Below, piece by piece: positions 50,187 through 58,518 of a stretch of 64,000 nt of DNA. The notes beneath the pieces are model-generated. The model did no database searches and was not told the DNA's origin. It saw only the letters and a list, made by a program, of their open reading frames with translations. Origin of the DNA: Candidatus Nitricoxidivorans perseverans (GTDB lineage Bacteria; Pseudomonadota; Gammaproteobacteria; Burkholderiales; Rhodocyclaceae); NCBI GenBank assembly GCA_030246985.1, contig CP107246.1, positions 62,001 through 126,000 of the forward strand, read 5' to 3'. Both the position numbers and the translations under genes were made by a program. Each line of letters starts with the position of its first letter. Position 1 is the stretch's first letter.

Positions 50187-51004
50187 TGCATTCGGCGCAA
50201 ACATACCGGCGAGCCGTTCCCCATGATCCTCTGGAAAAGGCGACGGCCGAACGCATCCTGTCCATACGGCGCTGGACGGAGAAACTGTTTTCAGTTCGTG
50301 TATCGCGCAGCCCCACATTTCGCTTTACACCAGGACAGTGGGTACGGCTTGGCATCACAAGCGGAAGCGGCTTACCGGGCAGCATCATCTGGCGACCCTA
50401 TTCGATGGCAAACGCCGCACATGATGAGTATCTGGAGTTCTTCTCAATTCTCGTACCGGGTGGCGCTTTCAGCAGCCGGCTCGCCACGGCACAGATTGGT
50501 GACACCTTGTATGTCGAAAAGCAGGTGTATGGATTTCTTACCACGTCACGCTTTGTCGGTGGTCGCCACTTATGGATGATGGCGAGTGGAACCGGGCTGG
50601 CTCCCTTCGTTTCCATCCTGCAGGATCCCGAGGTGTGGCAGCGTTACGATGAACGCGTACTTGCTTACAGCGCACGAGAAACCAGGGAACTGGCATACGT
50701 CGATGAGTTGGCCGCGCTCGGGCAGCAAGAATGGCTGGGTGCAGGTAGAAAGCCGCTACGGTTTGTCCCAGTCGTGACGCGCGAAAACAGGCCCGGTGTG
50801 TTGCATCAACGCTTGCCAAAGTTGATCACCAGCGGGGGGTTGGAAGAAACAGCTGGCCTACAATTATCTGCTGAAGACAGTCGAATCCTGGTGTGCGGCA
50901 ATCCCCAGATGCTGGACGATGTGCGCGACGCACTGGTTGAACGGGGTTTGCGCATGGACCGCAGCAAAACGCCCGGCAACTTCGCCACGGAAAATTATTG
51001 GTAG
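50186..51004 (+). CDS. fpr: Ferredoxin-NADP reductase
   Basis: 272 residues. FAD domain: FRFTPGQWVRLGI and the flavin motif RPYSMANAAHDEYLEFF, then VPGGAFSSRLATAQIGDTLYVE. The NADP domain has MMASGTGLAPFVSIL and the C-terminal CGNPQMLDDVRDALVERGLR. It ends FATENYW, with an aromatic last residue as in Fpr. The ATG overlaps the nsrR stop (TGATG). It probably supplies electrons to ferredoxin-dependent repair or NO-handling enzymes. Confidence 0.92.
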   Translation: MHSAQTYRRAVPHDPLEKATAERILSIRRWTEKLFSVRVSRSPTFRFTPGQWVRLGITSGSGLPGSIIWRPYSMANAAHDEYLEFFSILVPGGAFSSRLATAQIGDTLYVEKQVYGFLTTSRFVGGRHLWMMASGTGLAPFVSILQDPEVWQRYDERVLAYSARETRELAYVDELAALGQQEWLGAGRKPLRFVPVVTRENRPGVLHQRLPKLITSGGLEETAGLQLSAEDSRILVCGNPQMLDDVRDALVERGLRMDRSKTPGNFATENYW

Positions 51005-51061
51005 CGGTTCATGCATAGCGTGAAACATGCGCGTCCGCTCTGTCCGCTGCAGCCTGGTGTG

Positions 51062-51256
51062 CTAGCCAGCCGCTTCGAGGATCTGCCATGAATACATCAT
51101 GCTGTCTTCGTTGAAAATCCGGCCGGATGACACGTCCTGCCACCATGAAACGGAACGGCTATCTGGACCGAGGTATAACCATTCAAGACATTCCCCGCTG
51201 CACAGCATCACCCGGTACGTTTCACCTATCGTCAGGACAGAGGCGGTATGTCCCAT
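51062..51256 (-). CDS. Small hypothetical protein (64 residues)
   Basis: The product reads MGHTASVLTIGETYRVMLCS, then GECLEWLYLGPDSRSVSWWQ and DVSSGRIFNEDSMMYSWQIL. It is compact, with a regular alternation of strands and several Trp. Its start overlaps the 3' end of the CBS gene by 25 bp, as in an operon. I know no family; the composition looks protein-like. Confidence 0.5.
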   Translation of the reverse strand: MGHTASVLTIGETYRVMLCSGECLEWLYLGPDSRSVSWWQDVSSGRIFNEDSMMYSWQILEAAG

Positions 51257-51840
51257 GCCAATGCCGACAGGAAATCCTTGCGCAGCAGCAGGCCAAGCAT
51301 AAGCCCCTTCTCATCGACCACCGGCATGCTGCGCCCATCATGTCGTTTGAAGGCATCCAGAATTTCTCGGAAGTCTGCCTGTGGACCGATCGTTATCGTT
51401 GGACTACTCATTGCCTCTAGCACACATGTTTCATGGCAACGGTGGCTTAGCTCGCCTTGATCGCTGATCAGGTGCAACATCAGTTCAAGGAAGGTTTCAC
51501 TCTTCAGGCGTCTCAGGAAATCGGTTTCCGTCAGCATTCCGACCACCCGTCCGGAAGCATCGACGACCGGCAACCCTTTGTAGCGACTGGCAACGATCTT
51601 GCATGCTGCCTCTTCCATCGTCATCCCGGTGGTTATTGCCGTCAGATCCGTCCGCATCAGGTTGGCTGCGCGAATTCTTCCCGTCAGGCGGTCAATCGCG
51701 TTGTGGTGAGCCAGGTGATACAGCACCTGGAAATCCTCTGTACTGATATCCAGAAAGCCTGGAATATGGGCCATCGCTTCGACGACATCGACATCGGAAA
51801 GGACGATCTCGCCAACGTCGCACTCACAGACAAGGCTCAT
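51232..51840 (-). CDS. CBS-pair domain protein
   Basis: 202 residues. A unique N-terminal part (MSLVCECDVGEIVLSDVDVVEAMAHIPGFLDIS) precedes two CBS motifs. The first is ANLMRTDLTAITTGMTMEEAACKIVASRYKGLPVVDASGRVVGMLTETDFLRRL; the second is EAMSSPTITIGPQADFREILDAFKRHDGRSMPVVDEKGLMLGLLLRKDFL. Such pairs bind adenine nucleotides and act as energy sensors. AGGAGG lies 9 bases before the ATG at 51840. It follows the DsrC-like gene with 28 bp between. Confidence 0.88.
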   Translation of the reverse strand: MSLVCECDVGEIVLSDVDVVEAMAHIPGFLDISTEDFQVLYHLAHHNAIDRLTGRIRAANLMRTDLTAITTGMTMEEAACKIVASRYKGLPVVDASGRVVGMLTETDFLRRLKSETFLELMLHLISDQGELSHRCHETCVLEAMSSPTITIGPQADFREILDAFKRHDGRSMPVVDEKGLMLGLLLRKDFLSALAWDIPPLS

Positions 51841-51868
51841 TGGGTCTGCCTCCTGTGTTCTTTTAAGC

Positions 51869-52201
51869 TCAGCCTGTACTCCAGCCACGAGGCCGCATCA
51901 TTCCGGCGATCTTGCAGGCCTGCTTGACATAGCCGTAGGGGAACAGTCCGAACAATTGATCCTTCGCCGAACGCTTGTCGATCCCCTGTTCACTGGACAA
52001 ATAGCTCACCACGTGACGAACATCAGGAGCAACCTGGTGTTCGCGCCAGTACTCGCGCATGAAGTTCAGAATCGGCCAGTAGGCATCAGCCAGCTCCAGA
52101 TCTTCCTCAGACGCAAGTTCGCAAGCCAATTGGTCGTTCCATGTTTCCGGATCGACCAGATAGCCTTCACTATCCCGTAGAGCTTCGACTGCAGTATTCA
52201 T
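51869..52201 (-). CDS. DsrC/TusE-like protein lacking the terminal cysteine
   Basis: 110 residues. DSEGYLVDPETWNDQLACELASEEDLEL, ADAYWPILNFMREYW and SSEQGIDKRSAKDQLFGLFP are standard for the DsrC family. The last helix KQACKIAGMMRPRGWSTG keeps the inner cysteine (CysB), but the position of the catalytic C-terminal CysA is Trp and the tail is two residues longer. Therefore it cannot carry a persulfide in the way TusE or DsrC does. It may be a regulatory paralogue. It is divergent from a LysR gene. Confidence 0.9.
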   Translation of the reverse strand: MNTAVEALRDSEGYLVDPETWNDQLACELASEEDLELADAYWPILNFMREYWREHQVAPDVRHVVSYLSSEQGIDKRSAKDQLFGLFPYGYVKQACKIAGMMRPRGWSTG

Positions 52202-52319
52202 GCTTGTCTCCTGTCGCCAATTGATGACGGCTAAAGACTATTCGACGGCACCAATGCAAGTCAAACGATATTAATTTGTGATACATATCGGCTTTGTCAA
52301 TATTAGTAAAGGAGTGACG

Positions 52320-53168
52320 ATGGATATTGATCAGGCAAGGACATTTCTGGCCATCGTGGCCCACGGCAGTTTTCTGGTTGCAGCGGAGCATCTGCATGTC
52401 ACGCAATCCACGGTAAGCGCCCGGATTCAACGGCTGGAAGAAGAGTTGGGAGTTCGCCTTTTTGTGCGCAATCGCGCCGGGGCCTCCCTCACGGTGGGTG
52501 GGCGACGCTTTGCCGAATACGCGAAACGTCTGGCGCTGACCGCAGAGCAGGCGCGCCAGCACGTGGGGTTGCCAAGCCGCTATCGAGCAACGCTTCGGGT
52601 TGGTGGCCGCATTGCTCTCTGGGATGGCTTGTTGCCCATGTGGGTGCAATGGCTGCGCTCCCACGCTGAGGCGGTAGCTCTTCGCAACGAGATTGGCTTC
52701 GAAGAGGATCTCATGAGGCACCTGATAGATGGCACCCTCGATATCGGCGTGATGTATTCGCCGAGTCACAGTCCTGGCCTCGTCGTTGAGCATCTTTTTG
52801 ATGAAATCTTGATTCTGGTCAGCAGCCGGGCCGATGACTTGGGTCCCCTTGACGATTACATCTATGTCGAGTGGGGTCCGGCGTTCGACATTCAACATGC
52901 ACAAAGCTACCCGGACCTGGAGCCGCCACCTCAGGTGGTCAATATCGGCTGGCTCGGCGTGCAATTGATGCTGTCGAACGGTGGCTCCTGCTACTTGCCC
53001 TTACGCATGGCCAAACCACTTATCTCCGCAGGCCAACTGTTTGAAGTTTCCGGCGCACCCCGATACCAGCATCCTGCCTACATGGTTTATGCCAAAGATT
53101 CAGAAAACCCTGTCATGCCTCTTGCCATTGAAGGGTTGCGGCATTTACAGCAGGATATAGCCTCATGA
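52320..53168 (+). CDS. LysR-family transcriptional regulator
   Basis: 282 residues. N-terminal HTH MDIDQARTFLAIVAHGSFLVAAEHLHVTQSTVSARIQRLEEELGVRLFVRN, then an effector domain (YRATLRVGGRIALWDGLLPMW, HLIDGTLDIGVMYSPSHSPGLVVEHLFDEILILVSS). AAAGGAG sits 6 bases before the ATG at 52320. It is divergent from the DsrC-like gene with a 118-bp AT-rich interval, so that gene is its likely target. Confidence 0.9.
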   Translation: MDIDQARTFLAIVAHGSFLVAAEHLHVTQSTVSARIQRLEEELGVRLFVRNRAGASLTVGGRRFAEYAKRLALTAEQARQHVGLPSRYRATLRVGGRIALWDGLLPMWVQWLRSHAEAVALRNEIGFEEDLMRHLIDGTLDIGVMYSPSHSPGLVVEHLFDEILILVSSRADDLGPLDDYIYVEWGPAFDIQHAQSYPDLEPPPQVVNIGWLGVQLMLSNGGSCYLPLRMAKPLISAGQLFEVSGAPRYQHPAYMVYAKDSENPVMPLAIEGLRHLQQDIAS

Positions 53169-53260
53169 CAGGCGAATACATAGCCACAGAATCCCTACCA
53201 GTATTTTGCTTCGCGTGCAGAACTCACCAAGCTCTTGCCGCCTGACCATAGATTACGTTA

Positions 53261-53971
53261 TCAGATTACTCGCCCCTCTCCGACTTCCTCGTGCGTCTTG
53301 CCGTCGCGGATGTGGTAGATGCGCTTGAAGGTCGGAATGATCTTTTCGTCATGGGTGACGACGATGATGGCAGTCTGGTACTGCCGGGCCATGTCGTTGA
53401 GGATGCGCACTACCGTCAATGCGCGCTCCGAATCGAGCGGTGCGGTCGGCTCGTCGGCCAGAATAATCGGCGCATGGTTGGCGAGCGAACGGGCAATGGC
53501 GACGCGCTGCTGCTCGCCGCCGGAAAGCTGCGAGACTTGCGCTCCGGCACGATGCTGCACATCCAGTGCCGTCAGCAGCTCCAGCGCGCGGTGCCGTGCG
53601 GCCTTGTTGTCTGCCCCGGCCAGCATCGGCAGCAAGGCGATGTTGTCGGTGACATCGAGGAAGGGAATCAGGTACGGCGCCTGGAAGACGAAGCCGATGC
53701 GATCGCGACGCAGGGCGCGCAGGTCGGAGATTTTCCAACCATCGTCGTAAATGGTTTCGCCGGCCAGTTCCATATGGCCGCCCGTCGGTTCGATGACCGC
53801 GCCGAGGCATTTGAGCAGCGTGCTCTTGCCCGAACCGCTGGGGCCGACCAGACCAACGACCTCGCCGGGCCAGATGGTCATGTCGACGCCTTTGAGCGCA
53901 TCGACAGCCGCGTCGCCCGTACCATAGCGTTTCTTCAGGCCGCTGAGCTGGATGGCGGGAGCGTTCTTCAT
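53261..53971 (-). CDS. LolD/MacB-type ABC transporter ATP-binding protein
   Basis: 236 residues. Walker A GPSGSGKST, Q-loop VFQAPYLIPFLDV, signature LSGGEQQR, Walker B IILADEPTAPLD and switch His in IVVTHDE. This is the DevA/MacB class that works with FtsX-type permeases. The MKNAPAIQLSGLKKRYG start is chosen because the upstream in-frame codons overlap the permease gene. It is the last gene of a tetR-hlyD-permease-ATPase operon. Confidence 0.93.
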   Translation of the reverse strand: MKNAPAIQLSGLKKRYGTGDAAVDALKGVDMTIWPGEVVGLVGPSGSGKSTLLKCLGAVIEPTGGHMELAGETIYDDGWKISDLRALRRDRIGFVFQAPYLIPFLDVTDNIALLPMLAGADNKAARHRALELLTALDVQHRAGAQVSQLSGGEQQRVAIARSLANHAPIILADEPTAPLDSERALTVVRILNDMARQYQTAIIVVTHDEKIIPTFKRIYHIRDGKTHEEVGEGRVI

Positions 53972-53972
53972 C

Positions 53973-55175
53973 TTAGCCTCCAATCGCCTCGGCCGGATCA
54001 ATGGCCAGGGCGGCGCGGATGGCAACGCTGCTGGCCAACGCACAGATGGTCATCACGATGGCGAAGCCACCGATGGCATCCTGCGGCAACAGCAGCACAT
54101 ATTTAGGGAACGCTGGCCCCCATAAGCCGGCTGCCGTGCGCCCGACCAGAAAGCCGATCACACCGAGTGCCAGTGCCTGTTGCAGAATCATGCCGGCGAT
54201 GATGCGGTTCTTTGCACCGATGAGTTTGAGTACAGCGATTTCTCGCACCTTGGCGAGCGTCATGGTGTAGATGATGAAGGCGACAATGGCGGCGGTGACG
54301 ATGGCGAGGATGACGAGGAACATGCCGATCTGCTTTGCCGACGTCGCAATCAGCTTGGCGATGAGGATGTCTTCCATCTGCGTCTTGGTGTAGGCGGTCA
54401 GTCGTTTCCAGCGCTGGATTTCGTTTGCCACGGCGGCCGGGTCGGCGCCGGGGACGAGGCGTACTAGCACGGTGTTCACATTACGTGCCTGGGTCGCGCT
54501 GGCTTGCGCCGCTTCAAGCAGGCCGGGCACGCCGGGACGGTTGAAGCTGGGGTTGGCGGCGGTACGGACACGTTCATTGACCAGCGCGTCGTTGTCCTTG
54601 AGAAACTGAATTTCCTGCGCATCCTTGAGCGGCACGAAAATCATCGGGTCGCCGGATGACGACACCATGCGTCGCGTGAGGCCGACCACGGTGTAGTCGT
54701 GGCGGCGAATCTTCACCCGCTCGCCGAGCTTCAAACCGGCGCGCTCGTCGGCGATGGCCTCGTAATGACCCTGCAAGATCGGCCGGCCGGCGGTAAGGTA
54801 GGGCGGCGTCCCCGGTCGATTGGGACGGTCGACCTCGATGCCGACGATCATCACGCGCGTGTCCTTGCCGGCATGCGCCATCTGGATCGTGAGGAAGGCC
54901 GCGTTGCCGGTCTCCGCAACGCCCTGGATGCCGGCAATGCCGCGCCACACATCGTCGCGCAGGCTGGACGGCTCGGCATAAGGCCCCAGCGTGCCCTGTT
55001 GCACCACCCATAGGTCGGCGCCGCTGTTGTCGATCAGCACCTGACCGTCGTCGACCATGCCACGGAACACGCCGGCCATGGTCAGCGTCGCACCGATCAA
55101 CAGCCCCAGCCCGATGCCGGTGAACAGAAACTTGCCCCAGCCATGCAGGACGTCGCGGCTGGCGAGGTTGATCAT
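53973..55175 (-). CDS. FtsX/MacB-type ABC permease
   Basis: 400 residues with the usual layout: an N-terminal helix (FLFTGIGLGLLIGATLTMAGV), a large periplasmic domain (about 45-260), and three C-terminal helices (LVILAIVTAAIVAFIIYTMTLAKVREIAVLKLIGAKNRI, QALALGVIGFLVGR, FAIVMTICALASSVAIRAAL). The AxLKxIGA motif binds the ATPase. It belongs to the DevC/MacB group. Its start overlaps the adaptor stop by 4 bp and its stop lies 1 bp before the ATPase start. Confidence 0.93.
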   Translation of the reverse strand: MINLASRDVLHGWGKFLFTGIGLGLLIGATLTMAGVFRGMVDDGQVLIDNSGADLWVVQQGTLGPYAEPSSLRDDVWRGIAGIQGVAETGNAAFLTIQMAHAGKDTRVMIVGIEVDRPNRPGTPPYLTAGRPILQGHYEAIADERAGLKLGERVKIRRHDYTVVGLTRRMVSSSGDPMIFVPLKDAQEIQFLKDNDALVNERVRTAANPSFNRPGVPGLLEAAQASATQARNVNTVLVRLVPGADPAAVANEIQRWKRLTAYTKTQMEDILIAKLIATSAKQIGMFLVILAIVTAAIVAFIIYTMTLAKVREIAVLKLIGAKNRIIAGMILQQALALGVIGFLVGRTAAGLWGPAFPKYVLLLPQDAIGGFAIVMTICALASSVAIRAALAIDPAEAIGG

Positions 55176-56344
55176 TTCAGTGCATCCACCGGCTTGATGC
55201 GTGTGCCGTCGGCAAGCGCCTTGGCGCTATGCACGATCACCGTGTCGCCGGCGGCGAGTCCTTGCCGGACTTCCACCAGTCCATCCGCCGACATCGCGCC
55301 AGCTGTTACCGGCACGAACCGCGCGCGGTTATCGGCCGGTTGCCAGATACCGCTGTTTGTACCCTGGCGGTGCAGCGCCGCAGCGGGGATGACGAGCGTT
55401 TTTTCAATCACCGGCAGGCTCAGGGTCACCTCCGCCAGTTCACCGATGGCGAGTCCGGCGGGAACGTTGTCGAATACGATATTGGCAATGCGCTCCTCGG
55501 TGACCGAGTCGCCGATCCAGTCGACGCGCTCGACGCGTCCTGCGAGTTTTTCGCCAGGATGCGAACGCAATGCGATCTGGGCCGGCAGGCCGATCGCCAG
55601 ACCTTGCGAACGCCCCTGATCGATACGTACGCGCAGCCACAAACTGGCGGGATCGATTACCTGCATGACCGCCTGCCCGGCGACCACGGTGGAGCCAGGT
55701 TCGGCCAGCCGTGCTGTGACGATGCCATCCGCCGGACTGGTCATCCGCAGGTGCTCACGATTCTTTCCTGTTCCGGCGAGTTCGGATTGGGCGCGCCGTG
55801 CATCATCTTTCGCGGCAGCCAGTGCAGCTGCGGCGGACGAGCGTGCCGACTGCGCAGCAGCGGCCTCATGAGATTTCGCATCGGCGGCTTCCTGGCTGAC
55901 GAAGTTTTTCTTGCGCAAGTCGGCGTAGCGGTCGGCGCTGTTTTTCGCCAGTTGCGCACGGCTGCTGGCTTCGGCGAGAACGGCTTCGGCCGATTGCACG
56001 CGCTGCGTGGCCGCTGCGGCTGAGGCAGCGCCGGCTGCAAGGCGCGCATCGAGGTCGACGGGTTCCATCTCCGCGAGCAACTGCCCAGCCCTGACGGGAT
56101 CACCCTGATCGACCAGCACGCGTGCCACACGACCGGCCAGCGTCGGGCCGATGCTATGGCTGCGCCGCGCTTCGACGGTGGCAATGCCGAACAGCGTGCG
56201 TTCGAGTTTCGTTTCCGCCGCTTCGGCGAGGGTGACCTTGACGGGCGCCAGCGGCCCCTGGGTGGCGATGATCCAGCCGAACACAGCGAGAAAGGCGACG
56301 GCGAGAGCGCCGAGGACCAGTGTGCGTTTGTGGGGAAGACTCAT
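55172..56344 (-). CDS. Periplasmic adaptor (HlyD/RND membrane fusion type)
   Basis: 390 residues. N-terminal anchor (LVLGALAVAFLAVFGWII), lipoyl half (IGPTLAGRVARVLVDQGDPVRAGQLLAEME), a long Ala-rich coiled-coil hairpin (about 75-170), the second lipoyl half (RMTSPADGIVTARLAEPGSTVVAGQAVMQV) and beta-barrel regions. It links the ABC permease to an outer-membrane channel, none of which is encoded here. The stop overlaps the permease start (ATGA). Confidence 0.93.
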   Translation of the reverse strand: MSLPHKRTLVLGALAVAFLAVFGWIIATQGPLAPVKVTLAEAAETKLERTLFGIATVEARRSHSIGPTLAGRVARVLVDQGDPVRAGQLLAEMEPVDLDARLAAGAASAAAATQRVQSAEAVLAEASSRAQLAKNSADRYADLRKKNFVSQEAADAKSHEAAAAQSARSSAAAALAAAKDDARRAQSELAGTGKNREHLRMTSPADGIVTARLAEPGSTVVAGQAVMQVIDPASLWLRVRIDQGRSQGLAIGLPAQIALRSHPGEKLAGRVERVDWIGDSVTEERIANIVFDNVPAGLAIGELAEVTLSLPVIEKTLVIPAAALHRQGTNSGIWQPADNRARFVPVTAGAMSADGLVEVRQGLAAGDTVIVHSAKALADGTRIKPVDALK

Positions 56345-56982
56345 GACTTGACTCCACGATAACCGTCGAGCAATAGGGGGAAAATGCGCTGTGCGGCTTC
56401 GCGCATGTCGAAGGCGCCGGCAAACAGGGTGCTCTGAACCACCAGGCCCTGGATCGTACCGATGAACAGGATCGCGGCCGTGTCTTCATCGAGGCTGGTC
56501 GGCAGTTCGCCAACATCCTTGGCCCGGTGGATCAAGATCTTGATGCGCTCCCGGTAGCCACCGACGATGGTCCGCGCCAGCCCTTGCAATGGGGATCCGG
56601 CTGGGCGTTGCAATTCGTGGAACAGGATGCGCGGAACACCGGGGTGATCCGAAACAAAGGCCACCTGCGCATGGAACAGGCGCTCGAGCACCTGGAGCGG
56701 GGTGCCTCCGGTGGCAATCGCGGCGTCGGCGACACGGCCAAGGCGGATCCCCAGCCAGTCAAAAACGCTGCGCCAAATGGCCGCCTTGTCCGGAAAGTGC
56801 CTGAAAAGCGCGCCATGCGTGACGCCGATCCGGGTGGCGATTGCCTGCGTGGTAATGCCTTCCGGGCTATGCTCGCTGGCGAGATCAATCACCGCCTCGA
56901 CGGTTTCCTCGCGCCGGGTTTCTGCGGATTGGCGCTGGCGGGGCTCGGCAGGCGGATCTTGGAGAACGGAGATATCGTTCAT
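56341..56982 (-). CDS. TetR/AcrR-family repressor of the efflux operon
   Basis: 213 residues. The N-terminal HTH is VEAVIDLASEHSPEGITTQAIATRIGVTHGALFRHFPDKAAIWRSVFDWL. The C-terminal ligand domain includes FVSDHPGVPRILFHELQRPAGSPLQG. It is the first gene of the efflux operon and overlaps the adaptor gene by 4 bp. A near-perfect 30-bp palindrome lies 8 bp upstream of its start, so it likely represses itself and the divergent FmdE-like gene. Confidence 0.92.
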   Translation of the reverse strand: MNDISVLQDPPAEPRQRQSAETRREETVEAVIDLASEHSPEGITTQAIATRIGVTHGALFRHFPDKAAIWRSVFDWLGIRLGRVADAAIATGGTPLQVLERLFHAQVAFVSDHPGVPRILFHELQRPAGSPLQGLARTIVGGYRERIKILIHRAKDVGELPTSLDEDTAAILFIGTIQGLVVQSTLFAGAFDMREAAQRIFPLLLDGYRGVKS

Positions 56983-56989
56983 GATTGGC

Positions 56990-57019
56990 GATAAGTAAGT
57001 AACCTGTTACTATCTTATC
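56990..57019. promoter_or_regulatory. Operator-like palindrome between tetR and the FmdE-like gene
   Basis: GATAAG-TA-AGTAAC, CT, GTTACT-AT-CTTATC: a 30-bp inverted repeat in which 12 of 14 positions pair. The centre lies 22 bp before the tetR ATG. An extra AAGTAACT half site follows at 57020-57027. Size and position fit a TetR operator. Confidence 0.75.
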
Positions 57020-57057
57020 AAGTAACTCCTTCAGTGCAAGCTTCCGCAGGTAACAAA

Positions 57058-57669
57058 ATGCGATTCCCCGATTTCTTTGTTGACGCTCCGATCATTCGCG
57101 TTATCGACCCGCTCGCCGAGTTCCTTGGCGCCGCAGAGATCGGCCTCATCGACTACCGCTACGAAGACGCCGTGCGACTAGCCGGCCACAGTTGCCCGAC
57201 CGTGGCTTCGGCTTTTCTGATGGTGCGGGCGGGGCTGGCGGCGCTATATGGCAATGACTTACCTGTGCGCGGCGAGATTCGCGTCGATTTCGCGGAGCCA
57301 CCCGATGCCGGGGTTGCCGGGGTGATCGCTTCGATCGCAACCCTTATCACAGGAGCCACCGCCGATACAGGCTTTCGTGGGTTGGGCGGTCAATTCAACC
57401 GCCGTAACAAACTATATTTCTCACAGCCTATCAAGGCAGGCAGCTTGCGACTGACCCGGTTGGACTCTGAACAGAGTATCGAGGTCTCGGCAGACCTGTC
57501 CAAAGTTCCTGGAGATCCACGTATTGCCGAACTGATGCTGCGATGCCTTAAAGGCGATGCAACCATCGATGAGCAGCGGTTGTTCCGAAGGCTATGGCAG
57601 GACCGCGTGCGTCTGATTCTTCTGGAGCATGCCGACGACCCTGCCGTGATTCAAACGAGCAACACCTGA
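57058..57669 (+). CDS. FmdE-like protein
   Basis: 203 residues. The conserved GHSCP (in VRLAGHSCPTVASAFLMVRAGL) is the core motif of the FmdE fold, followed by GLGGQFNRRNKLYFSQPIK. FmdE proteins were named from formylmethanofuran dehydrogenase operons, but outside methanogens their role is open; the Cys and His suggest metal binding. The typical C-terminal zinc ribbon is missing. MRFPDFFVDAPI is preferred as the start; an earlier in-frame start at 57034 lies closer to the operator. Confidence 0.75.
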   Translation: MRFPDFFVDAPIIRVIDPLAEFLGAAEIGLIDYRYEDAVRLAGHSCPTVASAFLMVRAGLAALYGNDLPVRGEIRVDFAEPPDAGVAGVIASIATLITGATADTGFRGLGGQFNRRNKLYFSQPIKAGSLRLTRLDSEQSIEVSADLSKVPGDPRIAELMLRCLKGDATIDEQRLFRRLWQDRVRLILLEHADDPAVIQTSNT

Positions 57670-57748
57670 TTCGAGCGGCGCGGTGCGGGCAATCAGCCAG
57701 CAAAATCGGCGCCGGCAGGGCGGCGCGATATTACTTGCTGGCGTTTTC

Positions 57749-58228
57749 TCAGTGCGCGATTGGCTGAAAGCCAGGGTCGTCGAAATACTTGCCGTAGTTG
57801 TCGAGCGCGCCGATAACCTTGACCGCACCGTCCATGCGTTTGGCCTGCTTCACCTTGCCCGCCATTTGTTCAGCGCCGGCGAGCAGATCGGCGATGATGA
57901 TGTGCAGTTGCTCATCGGCCTGGGTGCCGAGCTTGCAGTTGGCAACCATATGGCCAACTGCATCCTCCACTTTTTTCGCCAGCGCCCCGTAGCTCTTGGA
58001 CGTCAGCTTGTTCTCATGAATCGCGTGCAGTGAGGATGCCATCGACTGGCGAATTTCGCCCATGGACTTGCGCAGCGGGGTGTCGGTTTCCCATTTCTTG
58101 CCGGCGTTGAGTTGCAAGGTGGCGGACGTCGTGCCGTGGCCATGGCCGTGGGCTTCGTTCGCGGCGAAGGATGGGCCGACAGCGGCAAGGGTCAGCACAG
58201 TCAGTGCGGTGAGAAGGTAGGATTTCAT
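57749..58228 (-). CDS. Periplasmic helical-bundle protein (DnrO-like)
   Basis: 159 residues. Signal peptide MKSYLLTALTVLTLAAVGPSFA, then a His-rich strip (NEAHGHGHG). A helical domain follows (TPLRKSMGEIRQSMASSLHAIHENKLTSKSYGALAKKVEDAVGHMVANCKLGTQADEQLHIIIADLLAG) and a final DNYGKYFDDPGFQPI. This resembles small periplasmic proteins annotated as DnrO-like. The N-terminal His cluster hints at metal handling. One copy of a 33-bp element shared with the two-component operon lies about 100 bp upstream, so it is probably in the same regulon. Confidence 0.75.
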   Translation of the reverse strand: MKSYLLTALTVLTLAAVGPSFAANEAHGHGHGTTSATLQLNAGKKWETDTPLRKSMGEIRQSMASSLHAIHENKLTSKSYGALAKKVEDAVGHMVANCKLGTQADEQLHIIIADLLAGAEQMAGKVKQAKRMDGAVKVIGALDNYGKYFDDPGFQPIAH

Positions 58229-58325
58229 GGGTGTGATTCTCCAGAACGGATGATGGTTGATGGGAGCATTCAATAGGCAATGATTCTGACGATATCGCTT
58301 CTTCAACTCGGCCAATTATGCTCAT

Positions 58326-58358
58326 CGAAGCTGAACGCCGGATGAACAAGTAACTCAG
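58326..58358. promoter_or_regulatory. Shared 33-bp element, copy 1 (candidate response-regulator site)
   Basis: Matches 60954-60986 at 27 of 33 positions without gaps. Both copies hold two TGAAC half sites spaced exactly 11 bp (58332 and 58343 here), the one-turn direct-repeat layout bound by OmpR-type regulators. It lies about 100 bp before the DnrO-like gene. Confidence 0.7.
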
Positions 58359-58359
58359 T

Positions 58360-58371
58360 GTGTTGCAACAC
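58360..58371. repeat. 12-bp perfect palindrome
   Basis: GTGTTGCAACAC lies directly beside the shared element and upstream of the DnrO-like gene. It could be a second regulator's site. Confidence 0.4.
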
Positions 58372-58518
58372 CAAAATGCCGCTTCGCTTCTGCCGAAAGT
58401 TACCGTGATGCCTGGGGTGAAAAGCCAATCCCACGGGATGGCTTCCGACACGATTTTCCTTTTCAGCAGTGAACCCCTCGAGGCCATCCTCAGTCCGGCA
58501 AGTGCCATGGTGAAGGAA

